This document shows, in pieces, positions 19,000-32,189 of a DNA stretch of 64,000 nucleotides; within the stretch, counting starts at the first letter, position 1; the number at the start of each line of letters is the position of its first letter. Below the pieces are notes generated by a model. It was given only the letters and a program-made list of their open reading frames with translations, ran no database searches and was not told where the DNA came from. Source of the stretch: Paraescarpia echinospica (Eukaryota; Annelida; Polychaeta; Sabellida; Siboglinidae); NCBI GenBank assembly GCA_020002185.1, contig JAHLWY010000227.1:17375-81374 (forward strand), written 5' to 3'. Position numbers and translations under genes: made by a program.

Positions 19000-21900
19000 G
19001 ATATTTTAATATAACTCAACCAAACGGGAGTGATCGTTTACGAACTGCATGGTACTGTTATTCCCGATTATTTTTTTCCCGGACGAACATTGAACTTTAT
19101 ACATTGTCCTAAAAGGTGGCATGTTTACTGTGAGTTAAGCTGTGGCGTTGTGTTGCCACGACATACATTGTCTCTTGTCTATACGTAATCTATATGTAGT
19201 TATAGTTGTGTGTGTGGATACCTTATTTGTATATTGCACGTGAACTGTTAGCCGGTGTGCTTATGTGTTGACACTTAGGCTGGTTTATTAAGGTCAATTT
19301 TTGACCGAATCGTTAATTACCGGATAAAAACGTATACATTATGATATTTGTTATATCAGACACATGCACACATGAACGCACACACGAATAAACGTATGCA
19401 TGTACGCGCAACTGTGGGTTGAGTTTATTAGGGGTGACTATCGAGGACAGTACTAAACTATCACCGATAATATCGGATAGGTGTAATTTTTATTGATTAC
19501 TGTTGCGATTACGGTATGCGATACCATCACGATAGTATCATAAAAACTTATGTTTTCTATCGGCATCTCTCACGAATCATCAGGATGGATTGTTTTGAAG
19601 TAATTATACGAAAGATCGAGAACAAAATGTGTACGTGGTACAAAAGATTTATCTTGCTGAATAAATTAAACATTTATTTTTGACATGTTACTTTACCGTT
19701 ACTGAAAAAATACTGGATAAAGTCGAACCTCCAGGGACACATGGCAATATTGATAAGTGGAATTTCTGATAACTAGAAAGTTATCAGAAGGTCCGCTTAT
19801 TCGGACCTTTTCACAGGACCGAGGACAAGATTCACTTAACTTAGCGAAAATCAACTTATGTGAGTTCGAGTTATCCGGAATGCACTGTATATGACCAATG
19901 CATACGGGTAATTACGTAGAAGCAAATTAAAAGTTGGCCAAAGTAGTGGATTGGGATTTTAGTCTGACTGAATCAGCATAACAAGGTTCTCTTGTATTTC
20001 TTTTCCATTTAGCTAGAAGCTGTACAATTGGTGATACGTCCCATAATCTAATGTCTAAACTGAATTAATTTGCACATTGGTGAATTAGTTAACTCATATT
20101 TAGGCTCAGTTTCCTCAATTCAGTTTATTTGCAGGAACATTGGAAATAGCCGAGCTGATGGAAAGAGGAAATTGAAGAGCTCTACTCAACAGTGCCATTA
20201 ATTGAAAAATGGGTCACCTAACATAAGATCATGCTTGACTTTGTTCTGCCCCATTCTGTTCTGTGCGACATGTACTGGGAAATTGTACATCACTTCGTGT
20301 TTTAAATGGACGTGTGCATCTGATAGCTTTGCGCAACAAAATGCATAGCAGTGTTATCAATTGGACAATGTGTTAACTGACACAGTAGTGAAGAAGATGT
20401 CTCGCTTTGATCTTCCACATTAATTCAGTGTGGCTTTTGCTGGGAATATGTACATCAGTACAACTTTCAAATGGATTTGTATATTACAAAATAGGAGTAC
20501 ATAATAAAATTTATGCTTTCTTATGCTCAGCATGTTTGGATTGTGTTCTACAGTATATTCTTCAAAAATTGTTAAAACAAGTTTGCGTTAAGTGAACTAT
20601 ATTGAGAGTAGTGTACAAAAGTGTGGACAAAGTTGCTTTTACAATAATTTTGAAAATTCATAAAATATAAATGTTCCACCACATTAAACATGTTTTAGGG
20701 ATCTTTTGAGTTAAATACACCAATCATGACTGAAAACAGTTTTTTTAAATGTGCGTTATTTTTAACGTTTTGTAATTGTATATCTTTATTTCCATCATAC
20801 AATGGCCATTTTATTTGAAATCAAAACGGGAGATCGACAGAAACAAATTCAATATATTTTACTCTAAATGATGGGCAGAACGAACAATTATTGCACTCCC
20901 AGTACAAAATAACTGTTATTGCACTCCCAGTATAGTAACATATGTTGTTACACTGATGCTATATATTTTAATATTTTGTTGACAATAATGTTATTATGCT
21001 CTTGATAGATATACATTTTTCAAACTAAAATTAAACTTTATGTAGAAAGGAAAGTACATAACTACCGATGCTATTTTAACATTACTTTGTGTGATGTATA
21101 ATGTTGTATTTATACTGCTTTTGGAAATAGCAGCTGGATTTATGGTGCAAACACAATGGTTTCATTATAGAATTTTTTTCGGCTTTAGTAAGTTAATGTT
21201 ATCTACACGTTTCATTAAAACTAAACATTAAAATGTATAGCCAAATGTACTTAGTGAAACAGGAACATGGTAGTACCGTAGGTGAGATTTCGTATGTTTT
21301 TATAAATCAACAAAAACAATGCCAATCATTCTATATGTCATCAATGACAACGTCATACGACGGCTTCGTGCGTGGAGAGCTGGTGTTTTATCTTTGAAGT
21401 CAATCCGTCTGTCATGAGCTGTCGCTTTGTTCGTTCTCCGGTTATTCCATATATTCTCCTTCTTTTCTTTGCTGACATAAACAGCAGCTGGTCCAAGTTT
21501 CCTTTTGATAATTTTATCGATCAAGACTCATTCGCATGGCGGTGGCTAATACAAATACACACATGTTGATGTGGTTTTTCTTGCATCTATTAACTCGGTG
21601 TAGCTAATCGAAGTCTGACGGACAGTTCCGAATATTCAGGAGCATGCTTTATACAGATCGTGAAGGTGGGGCCAAAGTAGAAACTGTGAGTACGCGCAGT
21701 TATTTGTTCGATATATTGTCAGGGTCATTAGTGATCAATAAAACATAATTTTAATTAAATAAAGGGATAGAATTGCATGAAATAATTATATAAACACGAT
21801 TTTTTTAATAATTGCGTACAATACAATCTCAAAGAATCACTTCAAACGTCACAAATTTCGCCGAAAATCAGGCGATCTGACATAAACCTATCCTTGACCG

Positions 21901-22300
21901 TGAGGAGCACCGGACTGGACAACACTTTTGTACACATAATCCAGTCAAGCAAAGATGACACAGACTGAATAATTCGTATCAAAGCTGAATTGCCTCAGCC
22001 CAGGTTGTTAGCTCTTACCTAAAAAATATAAAACGTTTATTTAAATGTCCGACCGTATTTTAATATAACTCAACCGAACGGAGTGCTCGTTTACGAACCG
22101 CATACCACTGTTATTTTCGCTTGTTTTTTCCCAGAGGAGCGTTGAACTTTATGCATTGTCCTAAAAGGTGGCATATTATTGAGATAAGCTGCGTCATTGT
22201 GCTGCCACTACATATATTGTCTCGTGTCTGTACGTTATTATATGTAGTGTGTGAGTGGAAACCTTAGATGTGTTGGCACTTAGGCTGGTTTGTTAAGATC
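19000..22300. other. left-arm AT-rich DNA, no gene found
   Basis: Contains diverged repeats of blocks also found near 22020-22680 and 50560-51120 (for example TTAATTACCGGATAAAAAC and ATATAACTCAACC) but no convincing coding region. The short frames at 20407 and 21300-21569 have mirrored partners simply because the whole arm is duplicated. Confidence 0.5.
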
Positions 22301-22649
22301 AATTTTTGGCCGAATCGTTAATTACCGGATAAAAACATGACAATTTGACCACAATATGAATGTAACATTTCACGGCGAGTCCCATTAAAGGTGTCCTACG
22401 TCATAGTATGTATCCTCCAATTGTAGTACTTAAACAAATTGTACAGTATGTTATTTCTTGTATCAGACACACGCACACATGAACAAACGTATGCATGTGT
22501 GCGCAGTTGTGGGTTAATTTATTAGGGGTGACTATCGAGGATAGTTTTAAACTATCACCGATAGTATCGCGATAGCTGTGATTTTTATTGATTACTGTTG
22601 CGATTGCAGTATGCGATACCATCACGATAGCATCACGAAAACTTATGTT

Positions 22650-23160
22650 TTCTATCGGCATCTTTCACGGTCATAAGGATGAATTGTTTTGAAGTAATTA
22701 TACGAAAAATCGAGAACAAAATGTGTACATGGTACAAAGCATTTGTGTTGCTGAATACATTTATTTCAATGTGTTTACGATGTTGTTTTCAGATGGTAGT
22801 GGGGATGCAGAGGGAGGCGTCCAGCCTTCAACAGCTTCTGCCCCACCCTAGTACAACCAGTTATATGATACAAGTCATCCAACCACCGGTAGTATTAAAT
22901 TTTATTTTCAATCACTGCGTGTTTAACGAGGATGCCCTCGAAACTGTGGCAAACGCCCATCATACATAGGCGCCACCATGTATAAAAATCACATTTAATA
23001 AGGCGCTGAACAAATCATTAAGCAAAGCTGCAACATTATTTAAACAACTTTCACAAAGAGAACGAACTCTCCAACAACGGTCTGACAGTGCAAGCAACAT
23101 CTGAAGTGTATCGTGCGTGTGTTCTTAGTATTTTATTGTGCGATGCAGACAGCTGGAAAA
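22650..23160 (+). pseudogene. repeated exon-like segment (copy L2)
   Basis: Second left-arm copy of the segment at 18340, with acceptor AG at 22791-22792. The PPxY frame has a stop after PP. Flanking blocks (TTTCTATCGGCATCTTTCACG and AAGTAATTATACGAAA) are shared by all copies. Confidence 0.45.
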
Positions 23161-23199
23161 CTTACCATGAATAGGAATGGAAACAAAACAATTGTCATT

Positions 23200-25060
23200 T
23201 TCGTTGCCTGCATGCAAGTGTTTATTAGCGTGAAACATTCAAAATGTGTTGCAGCACGTCAATTGGAAACAAGGCCTGGCACGTTAATTTACACATTTGG
23301 TATGTTTAAAAAATTACAAATTTAAGTAGACATATCGGAACAGTTTCGTGTACGAAGATATTCAGTAAATTACATCAAAGCGATAATATGGCTCTGCGAA
23401 TAGGGAGTAGTATTACATGAAATCGACCCGCAACATGCCGAGGAAGTCAATATGTTAGAATATTTCTGAAGTTTCACCATGCGCGTTTATAAAGCCCCCC
23501 CCACGCAGACGTTCCAATGTGACTTTAAAATTAAAGTTCGTCCAAAATCAGGCGATCCTGCATGAAACTACCCTTATCTGTGAGGAGCCCCGGTATGGAC
23601 AACGCGTTTTGTACACAGAATCCAGTCAAACAAAGATGACACAAACTGAATAATTCGTGTCAAAGCTGAATTGCCTAAGCCCAAGTTGTTAGCTGTTACC
23701 TGGAAAATTTAAAACGTTTATTTAAATATCCGACTGTTTACTGGACGTACCATTAATTATAATAAGATCACTTCTATTGCGCCTAAATCCTTGGAAACCA
23801 AGCTCAGAGGGGCATCAAGACAACAGGATTGGTCAATCTCAACAGTTGTAAACATATGGGTCAAGACGCTAGGGAGCTACGGTGGAGAAACAAGCATGTT
23901 CGACGGGATTTTGTAATATTTTCAACTGATCTAACACTAACAGGGAGCATGTTAGTGTTGACTCTTGAAACAAAAAGTAGGTCAGAACTAGATGATCGAA
24001 AGTGGATAGGTTTTTTACTTGAGTAAGCAGTGAATGCAAATTAGATAGTTGCTTATTGGACAGTGCCTGTATTAGGGAAATAATCTCGCCATAATAGCGA
24101 TAATCGCAATATGTGCTGAATCGAATATAATCTTGGATTCGTTCGGTTTGTGTATAGATATACTTTTTGTAACCCAAGAAGCATCGCGTGGCTAATAATC
24201 TAATATCACTGCTCTAAAAACTGTCCGAATGCACAGCGGAAGTAATGAGTAGTGCCAAGAACAAGAAACCGCCTACGAAAGAAATCAGCACTTAAAGATT
24301 AAAATGCCATAATACCGGTGTCCTAATGTGACTCAGCGGAACGGGAGTGATCGATCACGAGCCGCACATTACTGTTATTCCCGTTCGTTTTCTCCAGACG
24401 CGCCTAGAATTTAAAGCGTTGTCTTAAAAGGCGGGCATGCAATAATTAGACGGATACTCAGAAGTTTAAAAAACGTACGTTGCCTCACGCAGACTACGGC
24501 GATCACAGAGGAATTGTTCTGCTCAAACAAACATAACCCTAAAAGTCGCAAATAAAAATGTTTCGCACGCTTGATGATTTTAACAAATTCAATGTTGTGG
24601 ACTATGTTTTTGCTCTGCAATCGGATGTAACCCCTTTGTATGTGTGTATATCTATGCAATGCTGTGTTTTTAGATGTTGTTGGAGGTGCAAGCGGAAACG
24701 TCGAACCAGCGACAGTTTCTGGCCAATGAAAGAGTAACAGCGCCGACGACAAAACTAATATGGCGATGTAGGACTGTCCCAAATAGTAGCACACACGGAG
24801 AAAACAGATATAGTAAAAATGTTTTACTGCGTGGCCAAACACCTACTTTGTCGCGTACACAGAAACATCGATGTACTAAATGCGTGCGCAGTGATGGCAA
24901 CATACATGAGTCGTAGATCCAGCGATTAAATACTGAACATAAAACGAATGTTATCATAATACAATATTCAATATATAATAATTATCCTAACACGAGGTAA
25001 AGGTCTGTCACTTTGTTCAAGTTGTCTCCACATTTCGCAACCTACAATTAAATGCAAATT
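23200..25060. other. left-arm AT-rich DNA, no gene found
   Basis: Mirrored at 41000-43400. The frame at 24411-24842 corresponds to 41985-42248 but differs by indels and shows no recognised motif. Confidence 0.45.
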
Positions 25061-25069
25061 CTTATATAT

Positions 25070-25410
25070 AGCGCAGTATCCAGTCACTTCACTCCCTGAA
25101 AGATCTGTTCAATCGAAAAACCATAACGACGTCTACGGAAATAATTCAGACATGCTGCAATTAATGCGCGAAATTCGGTCGTACACAAATATCCGTCACT
25201 GTTAACAGCACGGTATTCGTTTGTACAAGTGAGTGAATTGGAGCACGTTGGAGTGAACGAACTGGAGAAAGGTTCGAAACGTCTGTAAGAGGATTCAATC
25301 CCGGCATCTCTCAAGCTAGCGTCCGGTGCTCAAACTATTACGACAATGCGGTCCAGTTCACGTACAAATGTTAACGAAATGTATTTAATTTGATAACCTC
25401 TCCAAACTGT
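25070..25410 (-). repeat. tRNA-derived SINE-like repeat (left arm 1)
   Basis: On the minus strand a tRNA-like head with a B-box-like GGGATTGAATCC is followed by a shared body (CCAATTCACTCACTTG, TTCGCGCATTAATTGCAGCA) and an AT-rich tail. Its partner is at 40650-40980 in the right arm. It shares the body with the next two repeats. Confidence 0.65.
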
Positions 25411-26489
25411 GAACATTTGAGTATCCAACTAATAAGCGTGCACAAAAATGCATTTAAGGCTAAACTAATGCACTTATCCAGACACTCGCATATTCGCCGT
25501 TGACAACATATTATTTCCTAAACTATTGTTCGAAATAGCATTTTTGTTGCAATTAGAAGTGAGCGTATTATATGGATGTTAAGCTAATAAACATAGGTGT
25601 AACAACGTTTTAAGTATACAACCACACATGAGTTATTATTGGTTACGTATAACTATTATAATTGCAACAACTATAAACGAATTACACGATTGCACTCTAG
25701 TTTATTATATAATATTTTATTTTAAGTTAGTGTAATATATTTTATAATACTTATTATTAGCGGTGCTTCTGAGTGTTTTAGTTGTCGTATATGCAGAATA
25801 ATTCAACATTGCAATTACGTTGCGGTATATTGCATGTAACATTTCTTTACACAAACAGTGTATTAAATATTGATAATGATACCTGTGTTTTGTTTCTTTT
25901 CGATTACCCAATGATAAGCAACACAACCGTGTACGCAACCTTCTTTCTTCGTCATTCACATGCGGTCACGGGGTGAAGAATGCGACCTTCATGCAAACCC
26001 CACGCAGAACAGAATGTATATTAATGAGTTTTCAATCTACGGAAACACGTATGCTGGATCCGTCATAAGCAGTCTTGTTTATGGCATGGCCTTCCTTTTG
26101 GTATGCATTAATGTTCAGTTATTGATCATTAACTTCAAAGGATAGTAGTTATAGTCGAAGCCAGTCATCAACGAATCCTCTGTTTCCTTTTCCTCCATCT
26201 CGGTCCTTTGCGGGATCTGGCTTACATCGTTCGGTGCGTTCTGTTCTCGGTATGACACTGTCAGCACCGCACATACAGTGGTGCATTCCGCCAACTCCTA
26301 TGGCAACCCAATCCGCGTAGAAACATGCGTGTTTTACTACGCCCGTTATCAAACTGTAACGTAAGCAATACCTTGATGTGTATTTTTTATTTTGTAATGA
26401 TTTATTGTTTGTCCATAAAAATACAATTTTGAATGAAGCGAAACTTACTCAAAAGACCCATTGTACCCTGGATGTATGATTAAGGACCA

Positions 26490-26835
26490 ATTATTTCGTG
26501 CAAACATAGTTTGCACGAAATAATGTTGAGCTGTGTGGAGTAAATGTAAATGAAATGTAAGTTATTATATAGAGCATTATCCAGTCATTACACTTCACTT
26601 CCTGGGAAGCATTCAACAACGCTGCAATTAATGCGCGAAGACTATTCATACAAAATATCCACCACTGTCTAAAGTCATGCACTCATTCGTACTGCTGAGT
26701 GAACTGGATCGACGTAAGGTGAAAGAACTAGCCGAAGGTTCGACGCGGCAGGACAAGATTCGACCCCGGGTTCTCTTGATTTGAGACTCCGTTGCTCTTA
26801 CACTGCGCCACTGATCTCCACGAAGTAAAAGTTAT
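26490..26835 (-). repeat. tRNA-derived SINE-like repeat (left arm 2)
   Basis: Minus-strand head with TGGCGCAGTGTAAGAGCAAC (A-box-like) and GGGGTCGAATCT (B-box-like), then CCAGTTCACTCAGCAGTACG and CTTCGCGCATTAATTGCAGC. Partner at 39215-39545. Not a functional tRNA: no complete cloverleaf is seen. Confidence 0.7.
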
Positions 26836-26869
26836 GTTCTTACGTGCCACGGTATGTAGTTCATAGAAC

Positions 26870-27175
26870 TGTTCAGAGAGCTTTACACTTTATCCCTTGG
26901 CACATCTATTCAATCGTTCACCGTACCTACTACTCTGGAAAGCATTCAGCCACGCTGTAATTACTCTACGTGAAGACTTTTCATCAAACAAATATCAATC
27001 ATTTTATATAACCAGGTACCCTTTCACACAGCTAAGTGAACTGGAGGGATGTGGAGTGAGCGAAAATGTCCATGTTTCAAACGGCAAAAAGAGGTTTCTA
27101 ACGAGAATTATTTCGACTAAGAATCGAGTGATCTAACCACTACAACACTGCGCCTCACTGTGTGTTGTTATCGAG
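26870..27175 (-). repeat. tRNA-derived SINE-like repeat (left arm 3)
   Basis: Minus-strand head GCGCAGTGTTGTAGTGGTTA, body CCAGTTCACT(T/C)AGCTGTG and GTAATTACAGCGTGGCTGAA. Partner at 38880-39185. Confidence 0.65.
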
Positions 27176-27504
27176 TTCTGTAGTAGACTGTCTAGCCTGA
27201 AATTGTCATCGATTTAAAAATTTTAAAGTTGGAAGATAATACCTGCATAGGCCTACCAGTAAGCAATCTGAATGTTAACAAAGTACTCATTTAGAATTCA
27301 CCAAAACATTCAATGTTTGCCATTTAGGCACCATTGTTTATGTATGTTGTTAAGACTAAAATACAATGTTAGGCATTGTCACCGCTGATAATGTAGGCCT
27401 ACAATTGTATTGGTGGTTATTAGAATTCATACTTATTTTGCCTAGCTCTTCTTCTTCATCATTCGTTACACATCGCGGTCAATAAACCTTAAATAACGGA
27501 CCTA

Positions 27505-27861
27505 GTCATAGGCGGATCCATAGGAGCATGGAGAGCACGTAGCCACGCTAGACCTTATGGTTTCGGCGTGTCCGCATACCTTTTTAATGCACCCACGCGG
27601 CCGTATCCCTCTAGACCGTTTGAAATGTGCCTCCATTCATGTTATAATAATCAGCTGAAACGGCGTCGCGAAGGCAAACAAATTTCAACAGCACTCCCCG
27701 CAGGTCTTCCGATATCATTATTACATTCGAGAGAGCGGACTGAAGTGACGGCGGCGACAACATTTTCGACCAATTGTTTCGGCGGCCAGTGGAGGTCTTT
27801 GTGCCCCCCCCCCCCTAAACTCTGAATCCGCCCCTGCTGCTTAAGTAGTTATATGGAGGTT
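27505..27861 (+). mobile_element. ~350-bp MITE-like element, copy 1 (abuts penton remnant)
   Basis: Three copies of one short element occur in the window. This one starts GTCATAGGCGGATCC and ends near AATCCGCCCCTGCTGCTTAA plus GTAGTTATATGGAGGTT. The GGCGGAT ends are inverted, resembling short terminal inverted repeats of a non-autonomous DNA transposon. A poly(C) run lies at 27806-27815. It cuts off the penton gene of Polinton copy 2; the penton stop codon is supplied by the element. Confidence 0.7.
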
Positions 27862-28503
27862 CGGAGGAGCGGTGCGAAAGCGTCGCCGATGGTGCCCTGT
27901 TCCACGATGTCCGTGAATACGTACATGGTGTCGAGTCCCCGATGTATGTCCTCGTACTCGAAGGTGTACGCTCCGGGATCGTCGGGATAGAAGACGGTGT
28001 GCGGGTTGAGCTGTATTTTTCCCGGCGGGTCAGGACTTCTGATAACGGTCGAGTGGAACCCTAATACGCTTGTCAAGGCGCTCTGGAGGGGTATGTTAAA
28101 TTCGACACCCGCCGACGTACGCAGCGCCACCCGGTTAGAGATCGGGGTGTAGTCCAGGCGTGCCTTGACTGTATCGGTGCCCAGCCTCGTCTGTTCTGCG
28201 TTGATTTTGTGCATCAACTCGTAAGCGCTGTTGTAAAAACTGCTGCAATGAATTTCAATACCGTCTTCGGTGCAGTAAACACCCGGCTCCCCCGTCTTTC
28301 AAGCTACATAGAAGCGAGCGTCGTCTTCTCTCACGTTGTGCCAGGTGTGCGGGTATTGTAGCGCCACCAGCCCGCATTCCCTCTGCCCCGATAGGTCGAC
28401 GCGCTGCGGTAGACTCGTGATGTAGTGAGTCAGCGTATTTCGGGGTGCGTTTTCATAGAGGCATTGCTCGGTAACGTGAGATAAAAAAATCAGACGATGC
28501 CAT
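27849..28503 (-). pseudogene. Penton-like minor capsid protein, copy 2 (truncated, broken)
   Basis: Mirror of 37515-38184. The open part (from 28217) includes FNIPLQSALTSVLGFHSTVI and TDIVEQGTIGDAFAPLLR, homologous to the copy-1 penton. The 3' third is removed by the MITE-like element. An in-frame TGA near 28300 (a Cys codon in copy 1) and indels after the start at 28503 break the rest. The same TGA is present in copy 3, so it predates the inverted duplication. Confidence 0.85.
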
Positions 28504-28776
28504 CTCGTTTCATAGACGGACTCGGCAGTAGGTAACCGAGTCAGCTACTCAGCAGCCCGTCCACAGGTTGAAATCGCCCTGGCCACGCGTCAGATTGTAT
28601 ATACTGACCACGATGACCGTGTACAGGGCGACGATCTGACACAGGAAGACGATCTCGGCTTTGGGGCATTCGTTACCGCAGAGACGCCATGGAACGTGTT
28701 CGTCGACGGGGGAATCGGTTGCGTCGACTGTTGTCACAACGTGGTCGTCGGCGTCGAATGTTGTCTCGTCCGTCAT
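28490..28776 (-). pseudogene. TM2 membrane protein, copy 2 (frameshifted)
   Basis: ATG 28776. Matches copy 3 almost completely through LCGNECPKAEIVFLCQIV and YNLTRGQG, then a one-base deletion after LWTG (near 28556) ends the frame early. It overlaps the penton start, as in the other copies. Confidence 0.8.
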
Positions 28777-28934
28777 CGTCGCACGACTGCGGCCTGGCAA
28801 TACAGCACCCTCCCTTTATCATATACGAGAAGAACTGATAGACGAGTGACGCATTGCACCGCCCCGTTTTGTGCAGTCGCACGCACCCAGAGTGTCGCGT
28901 CCAACTCAAGACTACCGAGGCGGACGCTGTGTGC
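28777..28934. other. intergenic spacer between integrase tail and TM2, copy 2
   Basis: Mirror of 37083-37240. No gene; a shadow frame is present. Confidence 0.5.
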
Positions 28935-29019
28935 CTACCCCTTATAGGACACGAGCGCCTTGGCATTGATCCAGCTGTTGAAGGAAGCCGGGTAACCGCA
29001 CCATTTCACGTGCACCTCC
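28935..29019 (-). pseudogene. Integrase chromodomain tail, copy 2
   Basis: The last 28 codons of the integrase (VHVKWCGYPASFNSWINAKA in this reading) end at TAG 28935-28937. The rest of the integrase is absent because the inverted-repeat arm ends at 29019. Confidence 0.8.
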
Positions 29020-32000
29020 ATTATCTAAAACACTTATAATATCGCAATTAAAATAGTTTACTCGTACACAGTTTCAGTGGGTGAAATGAAATGATGCCAT
29101 CTTACGGTAACTGTCATCCGGTTATTTGTCACCAGACACTAGTTTACAGGCGAGTAACGCAGCCGGATCGTAGTCCGGAAGTCAAATGCCTTTTTGAAGG
29201 TGGACCGTGCATTAAGGTCTGCACGATGTTTTATTGCATTTTTTTGATCATCTAACCTTCTATGTCAATAATCCAACGGATGCTACACTGGCACCCTTGA
29301 TCAGTTTTGTAGAAACCCATTAATATGCAAATTAGGTATCGCCATTAAAACATGTACCACTTTTTAAATATCTCGAATTGCAAACATCCAAACAATCAAA
29401 ATTATGCGTTCAAACGCATGTTTTCAGAGTATCTGGTTATGATTACGTCAGTGAACAAATCATGGGATGCAAATTTGTCACGTGAATATGCAAATTAGCT
29501 CTGACCAATATAACCTCACGCTTTTTGTGTATATTTCCTCAATAGACGAGCGGTTGGCAGTGCCTAACACACCAAATTAAATTCGTCCTCCCCATATGTA
29601 CAAACGCCCAAATAGTATATATTTTGAAAGCACAACATATCCTTATCACAACTAGTTCTGTCGTAGAAGTGCCAAATGATGCAGTAAGTGTGACACCATT
29701 GTCAAACAAGACCTCCGTCAAATGATAAAGTTTCGAAATGTTGAGCTTCCGTCTTAAAATTACAATGGTCGAATTTTTTTTTTTTTTTTAAACACAACGA
29801 GCAGGTGTCAGTTGATGGAGTCTGTGTGAATCGACGATCAAACAGTATCACCGTCAAGTGATAAATGTTCGAAAATACGTCATCCCGTAAAGTTATACAA
29901 AACCAATGGTGGCTTATATACGTTACCTGTCTACTCTAAACCACGTCATATACCTTTGAAAAGCTTACTATCTCCCCGTAAATACGGGATACCACGGGGT
30001 GCCATCAAGTGGTGTAGATAGTGTGGAGTGAAGGTCAAGGAAGAACACCAAGTGATGAATGTTCAAAACTGCGCTATTACGCAGACGTTGTGCAATTACA
30101 ATGTTTGCATGTCTACCTACACTACGCCATGTTATATACCTATGTGTTCTGTATCCCCGTCAAAATGAGGCGTGGCATAGAGTTGTAAAGTGGTGGTCTA
30201 ACTGAGGAGTAAAGGTTGAACGTGAAGGTTGAAGGTCACTGTCAAAAGATGCATCAACCAACTCAAAGGTGCCAGGGTGACATCCGTCGGATTATTGACT
30301 TTGAATATTTGAACATCGCAAATGTACAAAAACAATCGTGCAGACCATAAATCACGCTTCATTGGCCAACACCCGGACTACCAGAGTCGATTATTTGAGG
30401 CTACACACCCATATTAATGTGAATTAACTAGCGTAGGCAAATCTATTCTACGAAGACCCTCCCAGTGATCAAAATCAATGAGCGCTATTCAAGTTGTCAA
30501 CATATTGTAGGATGCGCCAGGAATTAAGGTGGATAAGCATGGTCATAAACGTATATATCGTTTAAATGACGGCGAACTTGGACAGTAACTTCAATCGATA
30601 TAATACTAAGAAGACCATATTCGGAAAGGTCAATGCAGCAGCAGAAACAACCATGGATCCAATGGTATAATTTACTATAGGAACAAAAGTAAACCATAAC
30701 TAAATGGTCGAAGCAAGAGAGGTTTTCTTTCAGGAGTAAGCAATAAATATAAATAAGATGGTCGCTTATATGAAAGTACCATGTAGGTAACGCTACGGGT
30801 CTTAAAAACGTTACGATATCGGACATGAAGCCATTGCAAAGATCCCAAGTGTGGCATTGAGAACATATCTGGAAAAGAATCACTCTTCGGTGGCAGGGGC
30901 GTTTTAGTGGATCGTACACTTTGACTGTGGGAATCGTTTTTGGAGGGATTAAAAAAATTGGGATAGTCCGAACCCTTCCAACAAAAATACATTACGTTCA
31001 TATATAGGAATTCTGTGCACATTTAACTGTTCGTTTTTATAATAATCACTGATAAAATCGTTATTTGTAGAGGGGTTCGCCTTAACCCCAGAACCGTCCA
31101 TAGTCACGTGCCTGCAGTGCCGTGCCATTTGAAGAACTTTCACATTGACCGGAAATTGAACAGTTTTCACTCAAAAATGAACTCGATAACTGGTAGTATA
31201 AATGAAAGATTTGTGCCTAACATTAAGTAAACCTGCGTCAAGCTTGGATTGTCTTACATTTATAATATATTTGATGACGTTCGATATGTCCTGTAAAATA
31301 ATGTATGTCATCTATAATTAGCTACGAGCATGAAGGCTAAACGAGCTGTTTTCGGAACTCAGAAACCAGAAACTGGACTGTTTTGTTTGCCAAAAAGTCA
31401 AATAAAAGATACCATGTACAAGAAGGGTAACTCAATATGTAAGTGTATCGACACTGACCGTTCCTGGATATCGTGACCGTGGGTTCAACACTGGGAACGT
31501 AGTAGACAGCCTGTAATTTAAAAAAATATCTGTATAATGTTAATAGTTGTTTCTCAATTGTGGTCAATAGTTATAGTATACGTAACCAGTAGAACAATAA
31601 CACAATTTGCATGTGCTATCATACAACTGGATGATAGTAATAACAATTGAGTTGTTAACGTTCCACAATTTGTCACATTTACATATACAAATTTTATACT
31701 TTATATTTAAATATAATATGTAAAACACCATTTATTAATAATGTCATCCCTTTACTTAACCATCAAATTAAAACGAACTATTCACAAAACTTTGCATATT
31801 CAATAATACATGTATGTCAATTTTTTAATCAGTATTACTTTTATAACTGTCATGATTAATGATGATGCTTTTTAAAGATGTTTTAGAGGATTAAATAACA
31901 ATTCTCTTACATATCTCCTTAATAATCAAAGTAACCATGTTGATGACTCTGTCTACGAATAACCTGAACTAATAAGACATTCTCCATATGTTGATGATGA

Positions 32001-32180
32001 TAGTTTAATTAGTACTTTATAAACTTAAAACTAACAACTTTACGATATTGACCTTAAATTGTTAAAGTATATTTTGAAAAATTTATAGTCTAAAATACTA
32101 CCAGAAAAATAATTGTTTACAGGAAACTTGACTAACAGATAACTCTGCTGCTTCACTATTGGATTGGATTGGATTTAGTC
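29020..32180. other. spacer DNA, no gene found
   Basis: AT-rich single-copy sequence inside the giant inverted repeat. It contains loosely repeated phrases (AAATTAG after ATATGCA at 29318-29330 and 29488-29498; CCATGTTATATACCT near 30127), suggesting old repeats, and a poly(T) run at about 29777. Open frames up to 131 codons show no recognisable motif. Confidence 0.5.
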
Positions 32181-32189
32181 TGATCTCGA

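Larger units (their letters stand above)
16193..29019 (+). repeat. giant inverted repeat, left arm
   Basis: This 12.8-kb arm is mirrored by 36998-54431. Matching pairs, outside to inside, include 18099-18329 with 51791-52004, 18337-18922 with 51182-51767, 20407-20595 with 46081-46293, 21300-21524 with 45120-45314, 22401-22661 with 43935-44195, 25084-25314 with 40604-40948, 26149-26352 with 39679-39882, and the penton/TM2 remnants at 27849-28776 with 37241-38184. Identity is high; in the 26149-26352 block only a few bases differ. The inner end lies at 29019 inside the integrase chromodomain. The outer end is GGGGTCGGTGACTCC at 16193. Confidence 0.95.

Noticed and set aside
26750..26835. Functional tRNA gene
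   Set aside because: A-box and B-box-like sequences are present, but no full cloverleaf and the head continues into a SINE-type body.
31985..32020. YVDD-like reverse transcriptase motif
   Set aside because: It lies upstream of the endonuclease fragment on the same strand, the wrong order for a LINE, and no flanking motifs are seen.
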